64,000 nucleotides of DNA from Cupriavidus pauculus. Its GTDB lineage: Bacteria; Pseudomonadota; Gammaproteobacteria; Burkholderiales; Burkholderiaceae. The position numbers were made by a program, and so were the translations under genes. The notes beneath the pieces were generated by a model. It worked only from the letters and a program-made list of their open reading frames with translations. It made no database searches and had not been told where the DNA came from. Every line of letters starts with the position of its first letter. The first letter of the stretch is position 1. Below, one piece after another: positions 9,745 through 19,483 of this stretch. The DNA is taken from assembly GCF_008801835.1 (NCBI RefSeq), contig NZ_VZOW01000019.1, positions 1 to 64,000 on the forward strand, in the 5' to 3' direction.

Positions 9745-11652
9745 TCAGGCTTTGCTGGAGACGTCGTTTTGCAGACGATCCACAAACGCGGAGACGGGCA
9801 TGACACCCAGATCCACATTGCCACGGGCACGCACGGCCACTTGATTGGCGTCCCGCTCCTTGTCGCCTACCACCAGCAGGTAAGGGATCTTCTGAAGCGA
9901 GTGCTCGCGGATTTTATACGTAATTTTCTCGTTACGCAAATCCGCCTTGGCCCTAAACCCTTGTTTTTGCAAGAGTTGCACGACGCTTTCGGCATATTCC
10001 GCCTGCGAGTCGGCGATGTTCATGACCACTACCTGCTCCGGCGCAAGCCACGCGGGCAGCGCACCGGCGTGGTTTTCGAGCAGGATACCCAGGAAGCGCT
10101 CGAACGAACCGAGGATCGCACGGTGCAGCATGACCGGACGCTTGCGCGAATTGTCCTCGGAGACGTATTCGGCGCCCAGACGCTCCGGCAGCACCAGATC
10201 GAGCTGGAGCGTGCCGCATTGCCACGACCGGCCGATCGCATCCTTGATGTGATATTCGACCTTCGGACCGTAGAACGCGCCCTCGCCAGGAAGCTCTTCC
10301 CACTCCACGCCGCAGGCGCGCAGCGCCAAGCGCAGACCCTCTTCGGCGTGGTCCCAGATCGCATCCGAGCCGGCGCGCTTTTCCGGGCGCAACGACAGCT
10401 TCACCTTGACGTCCTTGAAGCCAAAGTCTTCATAGACCGAAAACGCCAGTTCATTAAAAGCCTTCGCCTCTTCCACGATCTGCTCTTCCGTGCAGAAGAT
10501 ATGGGCGTCGTCCTGCACGAAACCGCGCACGCGCATCAGGCCATGCAACGCACCCGACGGCTCGTTACGATGGCAGGCGCCGAATTCGGCCAGGCGCAAC
10601 GGCAGGTCGCGATAAGAGCGCAGGCCGTGATTGAAGATCTGAACATGGCCCGGGCAGTTCATCGGCTTGATCGCGTAGTCGCGCTTCTCCGATTCCGTGA
10701 CGAACATGTTCTCTTTGTAATTGTCCCAATGGCCGGATTTTTCCCAAAGAGAACGATCCATCACCTGGGGCGTGCGCACTTCCTGATAACCGGCGTCCGT
10801 GAGACGACCACGCATGTACTGCTCGACGGCCTGCCAGACGCTCCAGCCCTTCGGGTGCCAGAACACCATGCCCGGCGCTTCCTCCTGCAGGTGGAACAGG
10901 TCCAGCGTCTTGCCCAGGCGACGGTGGTCGCGCTTCTCGGCCTCCTCGAGCATCGTCAGGTACGCGTCCTGGTCTTCCTTGCGGGCCCACGCCGTACCGT
11001 AGATGCGCTGGAGCATCTCGTTGTTCGAATCGCCGCGCCAGTACGCGCCCGCCACCTTCATCAGCTTGAAGACCTTGAGCTTGCCCGTCGACGGCACGTG
11101 CGGACCACGGCACAGATCGACGAAGTTACCCTCGCGATACAGGCCAATTTCCTGATCGGCGGGAATGGACGCGATGATCTCCGCCTTGTATTTCTCGCCC
11201 ATCGATTCGAACAACGCCACCGCTTCGTCGCGATTCCAGACTTCGCGCGTGACTTTCTCGTCCTTGCGCGCCAGCTCCATCATCTTCTTCTCGATAGCGG
11301 CCAGATCCTCGGGCGTGAAGGGACGCTTATAGGAAAAGTCGTAATAGAAACCGTTGTCGATCACCGGCCCGATCGTCACCTGCGCGTCCGGATACAGCTC
11401 CTTCACGGCGTAGGCCAGCAAGTGCGCCGTCGAGTGGCGAATCACATCGACGCCGTCGGCATCCTTGTCCGTGACGATTGCTAGCGACGCATCGTGGTCG
11501 ATCGTATGGCTCGTGTCGACGAGGCGGCCATCGACCTTGCCGGCGAGCGCGGCCTTGGCCAGCCCCGAGCCGATGCTTTGCGCCACTTCGGCCACCGTGA
11601 CGGGACCGGGAAACTCACGACGGGAACCGTCAGGCAACGTGATTGCGATCAT
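9745..11652 (-). CDS. thrS: Threonine-tRNA ligase
   Basis: Class II synthetase for tRNA-Thr, 635 residues. It shows the N-terminal TGS domain ([19 protein letters not shown]), the second additional editing domain (with [18 protein letters not shown]), the catalytic core with the zinc-binding KPMNCPGH, and a C-terminal anticodon-binding domain. The ATG at 11652 has AGAGG eight bases upstream; the longer frame to 11757 would add 35 residues unlike the family. It is the first gene of the thrS-infC-rpmI-rplT-pheST-ihfA run. Confidence 0.97.
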   Translation of the reverse strand: MIAITLPDGSRREFPGPVTVAEVAQSIGSGLAKAALAGKVDGRLVDTSHTIDHDASLAIVTDKDADGVDVIRHSTAHLLAYAVKELYPDAQVTIGPVIDNGFYYDFSYKRPFTPEDLAAIEKKMMELARKDEKVTREVWNRDEAVALFESMGEKYKAEIIASIPADQEIGLYREGNFVDLCRGPHVPSTGKLKVFKLMKVAGAYWRGDSNNEMLQRIYGTAWARKEDQDAYLTMLEEAEKRDHRRLGKTLDLFHLQEEAPGMVFWHPKGWSVWQAVEQYMRGRLTDAGYQEVRTPQVMDRSLWEKSGHWDNYKENMFVTESEKRDYAIKPMNCPGHVQIFNHGLRSYRDLPLRLAEFGACHRNEPSGALHGLMRVRGFVQDDAHIFCTEEQIVEEAKAFNELAFSVYEDFGFKDVKVKLSLRPEKRAGSDAIWDHAEEGLRLALRACGVEWEELPGEGAFYGPKVEYHIKDAIGRSWQCGTLQLDLVLPERLGAEYVSEDNSRKRPVMLHRAILGSFERFLGILLENHAGALPAWLAPEQVVVMNIADSQAEYAESVVQLLQKQGFRAKADLRNEKITYKIREHSLQKIPYLLVVGDKERDANQVAVRARGNVDLGVMPVSAFVDRLQNDVSSKA

Positions 11653-12063
11653 CTTGAACCTCTTCTGGATTCCGCCACGCCGGCTTCTTGGGGGCCTAGG
11701 CGCGGCAGCATAGCAACTTTTGTGGCGCCGATCCGTCAGATGCGACAACGCATGCACCGGACGAAACAGCTACGAATCTTTCTTGCCGCCCCGCGCAGTC
11801 GCGGGCAACGCGGCAGCTTATCAGGAGGCTGGTAGACGACAGACGAAAAAAAACGCGGCCAAGGCCGCGTTTTTCTTTGAATCCCCGCTTTATTCTGCGG
11901 GTCGAAGGCGCACCTCGACTACTGTCGCTAACCAGCGGTAGTAGTTCGAGTTGTCATGTTCATGATGCTTTTCCGTGCCCTGATAAGGTTGATCGGATCT
12001 GCTGCCTGAAACTGAATGCCGCGGCCTTCGACTGCCGACAGATGCAGGGTACTTCCTGTTCGT
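11653..12063. other. Non-coding DNA between tRNA-Val and thrS
   Basis: This 411-base stretch holds the thrS promoter region (11653 to about 11840), a strong terminator at 11851-11872 and the trailer of tRNA-Val. A possible -10 element TATGCT lies near 11708-11713 on the minus strand but I could not pair it with a good -35. Short frames in the trailer overlap the tRNA and have no coding character. Confidence 0.6.
11851..11872 (-). terminator. Intrinsic terminator after tRNA-Val
   Basis: AAACGCGGCC, two A bases and GGCCGCGTTT form a tight 10-bp stem. On the minus strand it is followed by a run of eight T. It works for the tRNA-Val transcript, and may also act on the plus strand where TTTT follows. 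Confidence 0.85.
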
Positions 12064-12140
12064 TGGTAGGCTCGATTGGACTCGAACCAACGACCCCCAC
12101 CATGTCAAGGTGGTGCTCTAACCAGCTGAGCTACGAGCCT
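12064..12140 (-). tRNA. tRNA-Val (anticodon GAC)
   Basis: 77-nt cloverleaf with an AGGCTCG/CGAGCCT acceptor stem, D-arm AGCTCAGCTGGTTAGAGC, anticodon stem CCACC/GGTGG around TTGACAT, and T-arm with GGTTCGAGTCC. The CCA end is encoded. It lies 21 bases downstream of relA on the same strand. Confidence 0.96.
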
Positions 12141-12161
12141 AGCGAAGCGCAGATTATAAAC

Positions 12162-14393
12162 TTATTTTCGCCGGGCGTGCAACACCCCCTGCACATCCTC
12201 GATGATCGACAGCGCGCGCTGCAACTGGGTGGCCTCGGCAACTTCCGCCGTGAACTGCATGCGCGCCACACCCTTGCTGGATAGCGTCTTCACGCCGGTC
12301 ACGTTGATCTTCTCGCGCGAAAGCACTTCGGAAATATCGCGCAGCAAACCCTGCCGGTCGATCGCCTCGACCTGGATGTCGACGGGATAGACGGCATCGC
12401 TGCGCTTGCCCCATTCGGTCTGGATCACCCGTTCTGGAGCGCGCCCGGACAGTTGGAGAAAGGTGCTGCAGTTGCGGCGATGGATCGACACACCCCGGCC
12501 GCGCGTGACGAAGCCGACGATATCGTCGGGTGGCGCCGGCTTGCAGCACCGCGACATCTGCGTCATCAGCGAATCCACGCCAACCACCAGCACGCCGCTC
12601 TTGGCGCCGCGCGCCACGCTGGTGGCGCGGCTCTTCTTGGTGACCGCATCCTCTTCGCTGAACTGAGGCTGCGCCTCGCCCTCTGGGTGGCGCAGCGCGT
12701 GCTCCACATGCCGCAGGCTGAACTCTTCCTTGGCCACCGCCGCGTAGAGATCGTCGGTCGACTTGAAATTCAGGCGCGTCGCCAGGTCGTCGAGATTGAC
12801 CGCGGTCTTGCCCTCGCGCTGCAGAGTCTTTTCGATCAGCGCACGGCCTTGCGCGATGGTTTCCTGCGAATCCAGCGCGTTGAACCACGCCCGCACCTTC
12901 GCGCGCGCACGACTACTGGCCAGATAGCCAAGTTCGGCATTGAGCCAGTCACGCGACGGACCGCCCTGCTTGACGGCCACGATTTCCACAGTCTGGCCGT
13001 TCTTCAGCGGCGTGTTCAGCGGCACCATCGCGCCGTCCACGCGCGCGCCACGGCAGCGGTGCCCCAGATCGCTGTGCAGGTAATAGGCGAAATCCACCGG
13101 CGTGGCGCCCTGCGGCAACGCGACCACGCGCGCCTGCGGCGTCAACACATAGATATGATCGTCGATCGCCGCATGCTTGAGCTGCTCCCACGGCGAGTCC
13201 TCGTGCGCGACGGAGTGATCGGCATCGTCCTTCCACGCCAGCAGTTGGCGCAGCCATGCGATCTTCTCGTCGTAGGCATTGTCGGCGGCAAACTGTCCGC
13301 TGTAGCCCTTGCCGCCGGCTTCCTTGTAGCGCCAGTGGGCGGCCACGCCGTATTCGGCGAAGTGATGCATTTCGTGCGTGCGGATCTGCACCTCGAAAGC
13401 CCGGCCGTCGTCGCCGATCACCACCGTATGCAGCGACTTGTAGCCATTGGCCTTGGGCCGCGAAATGTAGTCGTCGAACTCACGCGGGATGGGTTGCCAG
13501 ATGTGGTGCACGATGCCAAGGACCGTATAGCAATCCTTGATATCGTCGACGATCACGCGGAACGCTCGCACATCGTACAGATCGGCAAAATCAAGCTCCT
13601 TGCCGCGCATCTTCTTCCAGATGCTGTAGATGTGCTTGGGCCGTCCCGACACCTCGGCGCGAATGCCCGCCGCGGCCAGTTCCGACTGCAGGCGTTCGAT
13701 GGCCTGGGCGATGAAACCTTCACGCTCGATGCGCTTTTCGTCGAGCAGTTTTGCGATGCGCTTGTAGGTATCGGGCTGCTCGAAACGGAACGCGAGATCC
13801 TCAAGTTCCCATTTCATCTGCCAGATACCGAGACGATTTGCCAGCGGTGCGTAGATATCCAGCGTCTCGCGCGCCACGCCTGGCAGCGGCGGGTTCTTGG
13901 TCTGCGCCAGCCAGCGCAGCGTCTGCAGCCGCGACGCCAACCGCACCAGCACCACGCGGATGTCCTGCGCAAATGCCAGCAGCATCTTGCGCAGCGCCTC
14001 GACCTGCTCCTGCCGTGCAGCCACCTGCGACTTGGACGCCTCGGATACGTCCGCCTGCGTCACGGCGATCGCGCCGATCCGCAGCAGCTGGCGTACGCCT
14101 TTCACCAGCCGTGTGACTTCGTCGCCAAAGCGCGATGCGATCTGGTCTTCGACGCCCGGTACGAATGCTTCGGCCGCGAACAGGCAGGCGGCCGCACGGG
14201 CCGCATCGTCCACACGCAGGCCATCGAGAATGCGCAGCATCCCTTCGGCATGCGACAGCACGCTTTCGCCGGTCGGCAGCAGCGTGGGCGTGGCGCCGTC
14301 GGCCACCTCGCGCACGAAAGCCAGGGCCCGTTCGACCAAGCCGGCGTCCGGAACGCCGGCCGTCTGACCGGTCAGCTCAGTCGACGTCACCAT
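12162..14393 (-). CDS. relA: RelA/SpoT-type (p)ppGpp synthetase, RelA class
   Basis: Makes the stringent alarmone (p)ppGpp from GTP or GDP plus ATP when uncharged tRNA stalls ribosomes. The 743 residues show a pseudo-hydrolase region (residues 40-170), the synthetase (residues about 230-370, with NGYKSLHTVV), a TGS domain, the Cys-containing region MSRCCKPAPPDDIVGFVTRG, and a C-terminal ACT domain. At the place where a bifunctional enzyme carries the HD motif the sequence is FAAEAF, so hydrolase activity is probably lost; this marks it as RelA rather than SpoT. The ATG at 14393 precedes MVTSTELTGQ. It lies 16 bases from the RidA-like gene upstream. Confidence 0.94.
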   Translation of the reverse strand: MVTSTELTGQTAGVPDAGLVERALAFVREVADGATPTLLPTGESVLSHAEGMLRILDGLRVDDAARAAACLFAAEAFVPGVEDQIASRFGDEVTRLVKGVRQLLRIGAIAVTQADVSEASKSQVAARQEQVEALRKMLLAFAQDIRVVLVRLASRLQTLRWLAQTKNPPLPGVARETLDIYAPLANRLGIWQMKWELEDLAFRFEQPDTYKRIAKLLDEKRIEREGFIAQAIERLQSELAAAGIRAEVSGRPKHIYSIWKKMRGKELDFADLYDVRAFRVIVDDIKDCYTVLGIVHHIWQPIPREFDDYISRPKANGYKSLHTVVIGDDGRAFEVQIRTHEMHHFAEYGVAAHWRYKEAGGKGYSGQFAADNAYDEKIAWLRQLLAWKDDADHSVAHEDSPWEQLKHAAIDDHIYVLTPQARVVALPQGATPVDFAYYLHSDLGHRCRGARVDGAMVPLNTPLKNGQTVEIVAVKQGGPSRDWLNAELGYLASSRARAKVRAWFNALDSQETIAQGRALIEKTLQREGKTAVNLDDLATRLNFKSTDDLYAAVAKEEFSLRHVEHALRHPEGEAQPQFSEEDAVTKKSRATSVARGAKSGVLVVGVDSLMTQMSRCCKPAPPDDIVGFVTRGRGVSIHRRNCSTFLQLSGRAPERVIQTEWGKRSDAVYPVDIQVEAIDRQGLLRDISEVLSREKINVTGVKTLSSKGVARMQFTAEVAEATQLQRALSIIEDVQGVLHARRK

Positions 14394-14409
14394 TTCACAG
14401 CATCCGGCA

Positions 14410-14772
14410 TCAGTTCAGGGCGGCGGTGACCACCACTTCGATCAGATAATCGGGGTTGGCCAGTTTTGCCTCCACGGTCGCACGCGGCGGCGTATTACCC
14501 TGCGGCACCCATGCATCCCACACTTCGTTCATCTCGCCGATGCGGGTCACGTCGGTCAGAAAGATCTGACACATCAGGATGCGCGTCTTGTCGCTGCCAG
14601 CCTCTGCCAGCAGGCGATCGATATGCCCCAGCACTTCGCGCGTCTGGCCGCGCAGATCGGCCTTGGGATCGACTTCGGGCACCTGTCCGGCCAGATAGAC
14701 CACGCCGTTATGCACGGCATATTCGGACAGACGCTTGCCCACATGGGCGCGCTTCAGGGTGTTGGTGCTCAT
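14410..14772 (-). CDS. RidA-family protein
   Basis: 120-residue protein of the RidA/YjgF family, which hydrolyses reactive enamine and imine intermediates or has related roles. Residues GVVYLAGQVPEVDPKADL and the Arg of PPRATVEAKL match the active-site region. The ATG at 14772 (MSTNTLKRAHVG) is the plausible start; longer frames run through the neighbour. It is between the hydrolase gene and relA on one strand with short gaps, so they may be co-transcribed. The substrate is unknown. Confidence 0.88.
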   Translation of the reverse strand: MSTNTLKRAHVGKRLSEYAVHNGVVYLAGQVPEVDPKADLRGQTREVLGHIDRLLAEAGSDKTRILMCQIFLTDVTRIGEMNEVWDAWVPQGNTPPRATVEAKLANPDYLIEVVVTAALN

Positions 14773-14797
14773 ATCGCTGTCTTCAACTGAAAATTGC

Positions 14798-15679
14798 TTA
14801 GGTGCCAAGAAAAAAATTCCGTGCGATCGCGATCTGCGCCGGATCGACAAACGTCGGCGCATGCCCGACGTCGGCGATTTCCACCGTCGAGACCTGCTTG
14901 CCGCGTGCCACCATTTCGGCGACGGTCTCGCGCAGCAGCAGATCCGATTGCGCGCCACGCACGATCAGCGTGGGGCCCGTTGCGGCCTCGAACATCTTCC
15001 ACAACATCGCTTCGCCCGCCAGCACCGCCTCCGGCGGCGTTTCCTTGAACGGCACGGCCAGCGCCGGATCGTAATGCAAGCCCCACTCCAGCGATTCGGC
15101 GCCCTGTACAGGCTTGAGGATCGCGCTGTTCAGTTCGCGCCATTGCTCGGGCGTATGACGGCCGAACGACGCACTGATCGTCTGCAGATAAGCAAGGCCC
15201 TCTTCGAAGGTCTTGAACCGCACGGGCAGACCCAGGTACGCGCCGATGCGCTCCATCGCCTGGGCCGCGATGCGCGGGCCGACATCATTGAGCAGCAGCT
15301 TGCGCACCGGCGAATTCGGCAGCCCCGCCAGGCCCATGCCGATCAGGCCGCCCATCGACGTGCCGAACCAGTCGACCCGTTCCACGTTGAGCCGCGCAAT
15401 CAGCGTGACCATATCGGACACGTACTGCGGCACCGTGTAGAAATGCGGATCGGCCAGCCAGTCCGAACGGCCGCGCCCGACCACATCGGGGCAGACCACG
15501 CGATACTCGTCCGACATCGCTCGCGCCAGCGCATCGAAATCGCGCCCGGTGCGCGTCAGCCCGTGCACACAGACCAGCACGCGCGAATTCGCCGGATCCC
15601 CCCATTCGTGATAAGCCATGCGATGCAGGCCCGCGGGACTGATGCACTGTACGAAACCAAGACGCGGACTGGAAGACAT
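14798..15679 (-). CDS. Alpha/beta hydrolase
   Basis: 293-residue hydrolase of the alpha/beta fold. The nucleophile elbow is GTSMGG (around residue 105), an oxyanion segment VHGLTRTGRDFDALA is near residue 38, and the terminal His lies in VGHAPTFVDP. The ATG at 15679 is preceded by GGGAG. The substrate is not known. It lies divergent from hbdH and 25 bases upstream of the RidA-like gene. In related genomes such proteins are annotated only as hydrolases. Confidence 0.88.
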   Translation of the reverse strand: MSSSPRLGFVQCISPAGLHRMAYHEWGDPANSRVLVCVHGLTRTGRDFDALARAMSDEYRVVCPDVVGRGRSDWLADPHFYTVPQYVSDMVTLIARLNVERVDWFGTSMGGLIGMGLAGLPNSPVRKLLLNDVGPRIAAQAMERIGAYLGLPVRFKTFEEGLAYLQTISASFGRHTPEQWRELNSAILKPVQGAESLEWGLHYDPALAVPFKETPPEAVLAGEAMLWKMFEAATGPTLIVRGAQSDLLLRETVAEMVARGKQVSTVEIADVGHAPTFVDPAQIAIARNFFLGT

Positions 15680-15788
15680 CTGTACTCCCTGCGATTTCCG
15701 CCGCATTCCCTGCGGCGTGTCAGTAATTCGAAGCGGGACTTCGGAAAAGCCTGCAAAGCGGCATGCGCAGGCGATCAACCAAAGCCGG

Positions 15789-15811
15789 ATTGTACGCCCA
15801 GCGAGTACAAT
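15789..15811. promoter_or_regulatory. Inverted repeat in the hydrolase/hbdH promoter region
   Basis: ATTGTAC, nine bases, then GTACAAT, a perfect 7-bp inverted repeat 38 bases upstream of hbdH. The right arm contains TACAAT, a possible -10 element. A similar repeat (ATTGTA-N4-TACAAT) occurs upstream of scoA, so one regulator may see both. Confidence 0.5.
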
Positions 15812-15848
15812 GCCACAGCACATCCTGACACTCCCGACGGAGGCTTAC

Positions 15849-16625
15849 ATGCTCAACGGCAAGACGGCATTGGTCACGGGCTCGACCAGTGGAATCGGAC
15901 TCGGCATCGCGCAGGCCCTGGCCGCGCAAGGCGCGAACATTATTGTCAACGGCTTCGGTGACGCAGACGGCGCAAAGGCGGAAATCGCGCGGGCCGGCAG
16001 CGGCATCCAGGTGGGCTATCACGGCGCCGATATGAGCAAGGCGGCCGAAATCGAAGACATGATGCGCTACGCGGAAAAAGACTTCGGCGGCGTGGATATC
16101 CTGGTCAATAACGCTGGCATCCAGTTCGTGGCCAAGATCGAGGAGTTCCCGGTGGATCGCTGGGACGCGATCATCGCCATCAACCTGACCTCGGCCTTCC
16201 ACACCACGCGCCTCGCGTTGCCGTCGATGAAGACGAAAAACTGGGGCCGCATCATCAACGTGGCATCGACGCACGGGCTGGTCGCATCGGCGGAAAAATC
16301 GGCCTATGTCGCCGCCAAGCATGGCATCGTCGGCTTCACCAAGGTCACTGCACTGGAAACGGCGCAGACCGGCGTGACCGCCAACGCCATCTGCCCGGGC
16401 TGGGTGCTCACACCGCTGGTGCAGAAACAGGTCGAAGCGCGCGCGCAGAAGGAAGGTATCCCCGTCGAACAGGCCAAACGCGAGCTCGTGCTCGAAAAGC
16501 AGCCTTCGGGAGAGTTCGTCACGCCGGAAGAACTCGGCGCGCTGGCCGTGTTCCTGTCGAGCGACGCTGCAAGGCAGGTGCGCGGCGCGATCTGGAACAT
16601 GGATGGCGGCTGGGTCGCGCAATAA
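15849..16625 (+). CDS. hbdH: 3-hydroxybutyrate dehydrogenase
   Basis: Short-chain dehydrogenase that oxidises (R)-3-hydroxybutyrate to acetoacetate with NAD, a step in use of stored polyhydroxybutyrate. The 258 residues show the nucleotide motif TGSTSGIG, NNAG near residue 90, the catalytic YVAAK and the family tail RGAIWNMDGGWVAQ. The ATG at 15849 (MLNGKTALVTG) is chosen because the longer frame starts inside the opposite gene. A CoA transferase pair 0.6 kb downstream would activate the acetoacetate formed. Confidence 0.92.
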   Translation: MLNGKTALVTGSTSGIGLGIAQALAAQGANIIVNGFGDADGAKAEIARAGSGIQVGYHGADMSKAAEIEDMMRYAEKDFGGVDILVNNAGIQFVAKIEEFPVDRWDAIIAINLTSAFHTTRLALPSMKTKNWGRIINVASTHGLVASAEKSAYVAAKHGIVGFTKVTALETAQTGVTANAICPGWVLTPLVQKQVEARAQKEGIPVEQAKRELVLEKQPSGEFVTPEELGALAVFLSSDAARQVRGAIWNMDGGWVAQ

Positions 16626-16633
16626 GGAGCCCG

Positions 16634-17119
16634 ATGATGACGCGTCGTCCATCGCGCCGCGCTGCCCTCTTTGCGCTGGGCAGCGGTGCATTGATGATGT
16701 CGCCGCTGGCGAGCCTGGCGCAGGCGCCCAGGCCGCTGGCTATCGATGTCTACAAGACTCCTACCTGCGGATGTTGCGAAGACTGGGTCAAGCATCTGCG
16801 TGACAACGGTTTTAAGGTGACCACGCACGATGTCGAGGACACCGCGCCGTACCGCACGAAATTCGGTATCCCGGAACGTTTTGGCTCGTGCCACACCGGC
16901 GTCATCCATGGCTACGGCATCGAGGGGCACGTACCCGCCGCGGACATCAAGAAGCTGATCGCCGCAAAGCCCAAGGCTGCCGGGCTGGCGGTGCCCGGCA
17001 TGCCGGCGGGTTCGCCGGGCATGGAATATGGCCCACGCAAGGACCCGTTCGATGTACTGATCGTGAAGCCGGACGGCGCAGCTGCGGTGTTTTCGAGCTA
17101 CAACAAAGCCAAGACCTGA
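16634..17119 (+). CDS. DUF411 protein with CGCC motif, exported
   Basis: 161-residue protein with an N-terminal signal that has two adjacent arginines (TRRPSRRAALFALG) and an Ala-rich stretch, so it is probably exported. The mature part is the DUF411 domain, with KTPTCGCCEDWVKHL, a CxCC site suited to copper or another metal, and the family segment GSCHTGVIHGYGIEGHVP. Members of this family are linked with metal resistance. The start has AAGGAG overlapping the hbdH stop, 8 bases away, so it is read with hbdH. Why a metal protein is tied to hbdH is unclear. Confidence 0.85.
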   Translation: MMTRRPSRRAALFALGSGALMMSPLASLAQAPRPLAIDVYKTPTCGCCEDWVKHLRDNGFKVTTHDVEDTAPYRTKFGIPERFGSCHTGVIHGYGIEGHVPAADIKKLIAAKPKAAGLAVPGMPAGSPGMEYGPRKDPFDVLIVKPDGAAAVFSSYNKAKT

Positions 17120-17188
17120 CGGCGCACTCCTCCGAATGCCTCGCGCCTTACGTCACGCGCCGGGCGCATGGTCCGGGCCGCAAGCAAT

Positions 17189-17225
17189 AAGCCCCTGCCG
17201 GCAATCACCGACAGGGGCTTTTTTG
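17189..17225 (+). terminator. Intrinsic terminator after the DUF411 gene
   Basis: AAGCCCCTG and CAGGGGCTT form a 9-bp stem closed by a 14-base loop with further pairing (CCGG/CCGA), followed by five T. It separates the convergent hbdH-DUF411 and scoAB transcripts. Confidence 0.85.
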
Positions 17226-17247
17226 CGACGCTGTCCTGCGCGGCCGC

Positions 17248-17886
17248 TCAGATCAGCGCAGCACCGGTCTTGGCCTGCACTTCCTCGCGGCTCACGCCCG
17301 GCGCGGTCTCGACGAGCTTCAGCCCTTCCGGCGTCACGTCGATCACGGCCAGATCGGTAATGATGCGGTTCACCACGCCCACGCCCGTCAGCGGCAGATT
17401 GCATTCCTTGAGGATCTTGATGTCCTCGCTGCCATCCTTCTTCTTGGCGGTGTGTTCCATCAATACCACCACGCGGCCGACGCCCGCCACCAGATCCATC
17501 GCGCCGCCCATGCCCTTGACCATCTTGCCCGGAATCATCCAGTTGGCCAGATCGCCGCGCTCGCTGACCTGCATCGCGCCCAGAATGGCCAGATTGATCT
17601 TGCCGCCGCGAATCATCGCGAACGAGTCCGCCGACGAGAAGATCGACGAACCCGGCAGCGTCGTGACCGTCTGCTTGCCGGCGTTGATCATGTCCGCGTC
17701 CACTTCATCTTCGGTCGGAAATGGCCCGATGCCGAGCAGGCCGTTCTCCGACTGCAGCCACACTTCCATGCCCTGCGGCACGTGGTTGGCCACCAGCGTA
17801 GGCAGGCCGATGCCCAGGTTCACATAAAAGCCGTCCTGCAGTTCCGCCGCGGCGCGCGCGGCCATTTCATCACGTGTCCATGCCAT
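17248..17886 (-). CDS. scoB: 3-oxoacid CoA-transferase subunit B
   Basis: Subunit B (212 residues) of an acetoacetate or 3-oxoacid CoA transferase, which moves CoA from succinyl-CoA to a 3-oxoacid. Residues [18 protein letters not shown] begin the fold, and [13 protein letters not shown] contains the catalytic Glu expected to form the CoA thioester. The ATG at 17886 follows GGAGACAG. It lies 11 bases after scoA on the same strand. With hbdH nearby the likely substrate is acetoacetate; the 3-oxoadipate form cannot be ruled out from sequence. Confidence 0.93.
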   Translation of the reverse strand: MAWTRDEMAARAAAELQDGFYVNLGIGLPTLVANHVPQGMEVWLQSENGLLGIGPFPTEDEVDADMINAGKQTVTTLPGSSIFSSADSFAMIRGGKINLAILGAMQVSERGDLANWMIPGKMVKGMGGAMDLVAGVGRVVVLMEHTAKKKDGSEDIKILKECNLPLTGVGVVNRIITDLAVIDVTPEGLKLVETAPGVSREEVQAKTGAALI

Positions 17887-17897
17887 GATCTGTCTCC

Positions 17898-18596
17898 TTA
17901 CTTGGCACGCACGGTGCGCTGTTCGATGCGTTTTTCGGGGCTGGCGTTCAGCACGATGCGGTGCACGAAGATGCCGGGCAGATGCACGTCGTCCGGATCG
18001 ATTTCGCCGATTTCGACGATCTCTTCCACCTCGGCCACGGTGATCTTGCCGGACATCGCGCACACCGGATTGAAGTTGCGCGCGGTGCGGCGGAACACGA
18101 GGTTGCCGGCCTTGTCCGCCTTCTTCGCCTTGACCAGCGCCACGTCGGAAACCAGCGACCGCTCCATCACATACTGCTGGCCGTCGAATTCGCGTACGTC
18201 CTTGCCCTCGGCGACGATGGTGCCCACGCCGGTCTTGGTGAAGAACGCGGGAATGCCCGATCCGCCGGCGCGCAGCTTTTCGGCCAGCGTGCCTTGCGGC
18301 GTGAATTCGAGCTCGAGTTCGCCGGCCAGGTACTGGCGCTCGAACTCCTTGTTTTCGCCGACGTACGAGGAAATCATCTTCTTGATCTGCCGCGTGGCGA
18401 GCAGCAGGCCCAGCCCGAAGCCGTCCACGCCGGCGTTGTTCGAGATGCAGGTAAGCTGCTTGGCACCGCTGTCGCGCAGCGCCGCAATCAATGCCTCGGG
18501 AATGCCGCACAACCCGAAACCGCCCACGGCGATCGTCTGGCCGTCATGCACCACGCCCGCGAGCGCCTCGGCGGCGCTGGCGAAGACCTTGTTCAT
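17898..18596 (-). CDS. scoA: 3-oxoacid CoA-transferase subunit A
   Basis: Subunit A (232 residues) of the CoA transferase. It carries the glycine-rich [13 protein letters not shown] and the family segment [14 protein letters not shown], and later [14 protein letters not shown]. The ATG at 18596 has AGGAGC upstream; the longer frame to 18755 is not supported. Its promoter lies in the region shared with the PAS-LuxR gene, where an inverted repeat is found. Confidence 0.93.
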   Translation of the reverse strand: MNKVFASAAEALAGVVHDGQTIAVGGFGLCGIPEALIAALRDSGAKQLTCISNNAGVDGFGLGLLLATRQIKKMISSYVGENKEFERQYLAGELELEFTPQGTLAEKLRAGGSGIPAFFTKTGVGTIVAEGKDVREFDGQQYVMERSLVSDVALVKAKKADKAGNLVFRRTARNFNPVCAMSGKITVAEVEEIVEIGEIDPDDVHLPGIFVHRIVLNASPEKRIEQRTVRAK

Positions 18597-18696
18597 AGTT
18601 GCTCCTTCCTCGGTAGTCTCATGCGGACTCACCCAATACCGTGCGGGTTGTCCGGCGACGTTTTGACCCGCGTATGACCCAGGGCCACGCGCGGAA

Positions 18697-18712
18697 ATTG
18701 TAACGGTACAAT
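18697..18712. promoter_or_regulatory. Inverted repeat in the scoA/LuxR intergenic region
   Basis: ATTGTA, four bases, then TACAAT. It lies 101 bases from scoA and 86 from the regulator gene. It shares both arms with the repeat before hbdH. Confidence 0.5.
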
Positions 18713-18773
18713 CGGCGGTCAGCGCCGCCTGTTGCCGACCGACAGCATACGTCAACGCGCCCCCGCAACGCCA

Positions 18774-18781
18774 TTACGTAA
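18774..18781 (+). promoter_or_regulatory. TTACGTAA palindrome before the PAS-LuxR gene
   Basis: Perfect 8-bp palindrome centred 20 bases before the start codon, followed by AAGTACATAAGG. Its place suggests autoregulation by the LuxR-type protein or a site for another regulator. No direct evidence. Confidence 0.35.
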
Positions 18782-18797
18782 AAGTACATAAGGGATA

Positions 18798-19343
18798 ATG
18801 CCGTCCATCGACTACCAGACCGCCTTTCATCTGGCCCCCGTTGGCCTGGTGCTGTCCCGCGCCCGCGTGATCGAGGATTGCAACGACGAAGTCTGCCGGA
18901 TCTTCGGCACGTCGCGCGAAGCGCTGGTGGGCGAATCGTTCCAGGTGCTATACCCGACGGCCGACGAGTTCGAACGTACCGGCGCGCGCATCGTGCCAGT
19001 GATGAACACCAAGGGGCTGTATTCCGATGAACGGATCATGAAGCGCGCCAGCGGCGAGCTGTTCTGGTGCCATGTCACGGGGCGCTCGCTCGATCGCAAG
19101 GACCCGCTGGGCGCCGGAATCTGGACCTTCGAGGACCTGTCCCAGAAACGGCCCGTCACTGCCGAACTGACCGCACGCGAGCGCGATATCGCGGCGCAGT
19201 TGGTGGAGGGAAAGACCAGCAAGCAGATCGGCAAGCTGTTGTCGATCAGCCCGCGCACAGTGGATATCTACCGTGCGCGGCTGATGAAGAAATACGGCGC
19301 CCATACCGCCGTCGATCTGGTGCAGCGGCTGGTGAACCACTGA
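18798..19343 (+). CDS. PAS domain LuxR-type regulator
   Basis: 181-residue regulator with one PAS domain (residues about 8-115, with NDEVCRIFGTSREALVGESF) and a C-terminal LuxR helix-turn-helix (residues 120-178, LTARERDIAAQLVEGKTSKQ). It has no receiver domain, so it senses a ligand or partner through PAS. It is divergent from scoAB, with the shared region of 201 bases holding two inverted repeats, so control of the CoA transferase is plausible. The start has AGGGATA before ATG. Confidence 0.88.
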   Translation: MPSIDYQTAFHLAPVGLVLSRARVIEDCNDEVCRIFGTSREALVGESFQVLYPTADEFERTGARIVPVMNTKGLYSDERIMKRASGELFWCHVTGRSLDRKDPLGAGIWTFEDLSQKRPVTAELTARERDIAAQLVEGKTSKQIGKLLSISPRTVDIYRARLMKKYGAHTAVDLVQRLVNH

Positions 19344-19483
19344 GCGCGGCTCGCCCGCCTGGCGCGCCTCGCGCGGCGCCGACGGCAGGCGCACCACAAC
19401 ACCGCGCGAATCGCCAGATCGATGACGATGGACACCCCGCAATCGCCGCGGGAGAGGACCGGGGCCCGGAAGGCCCAGCGCCG

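Noticed and set aside
11890..12108. Small minus-strand frame overlapping tRNA-Val
   Set aside because: Half of it is tRNA sequence; the rest has no start with a ribosome site.
12453..14429. Long plus-strand open frame (658 codons)
   Set aside because: Antisense to relA, rich in Arg, His and Gln, no ribosome site.
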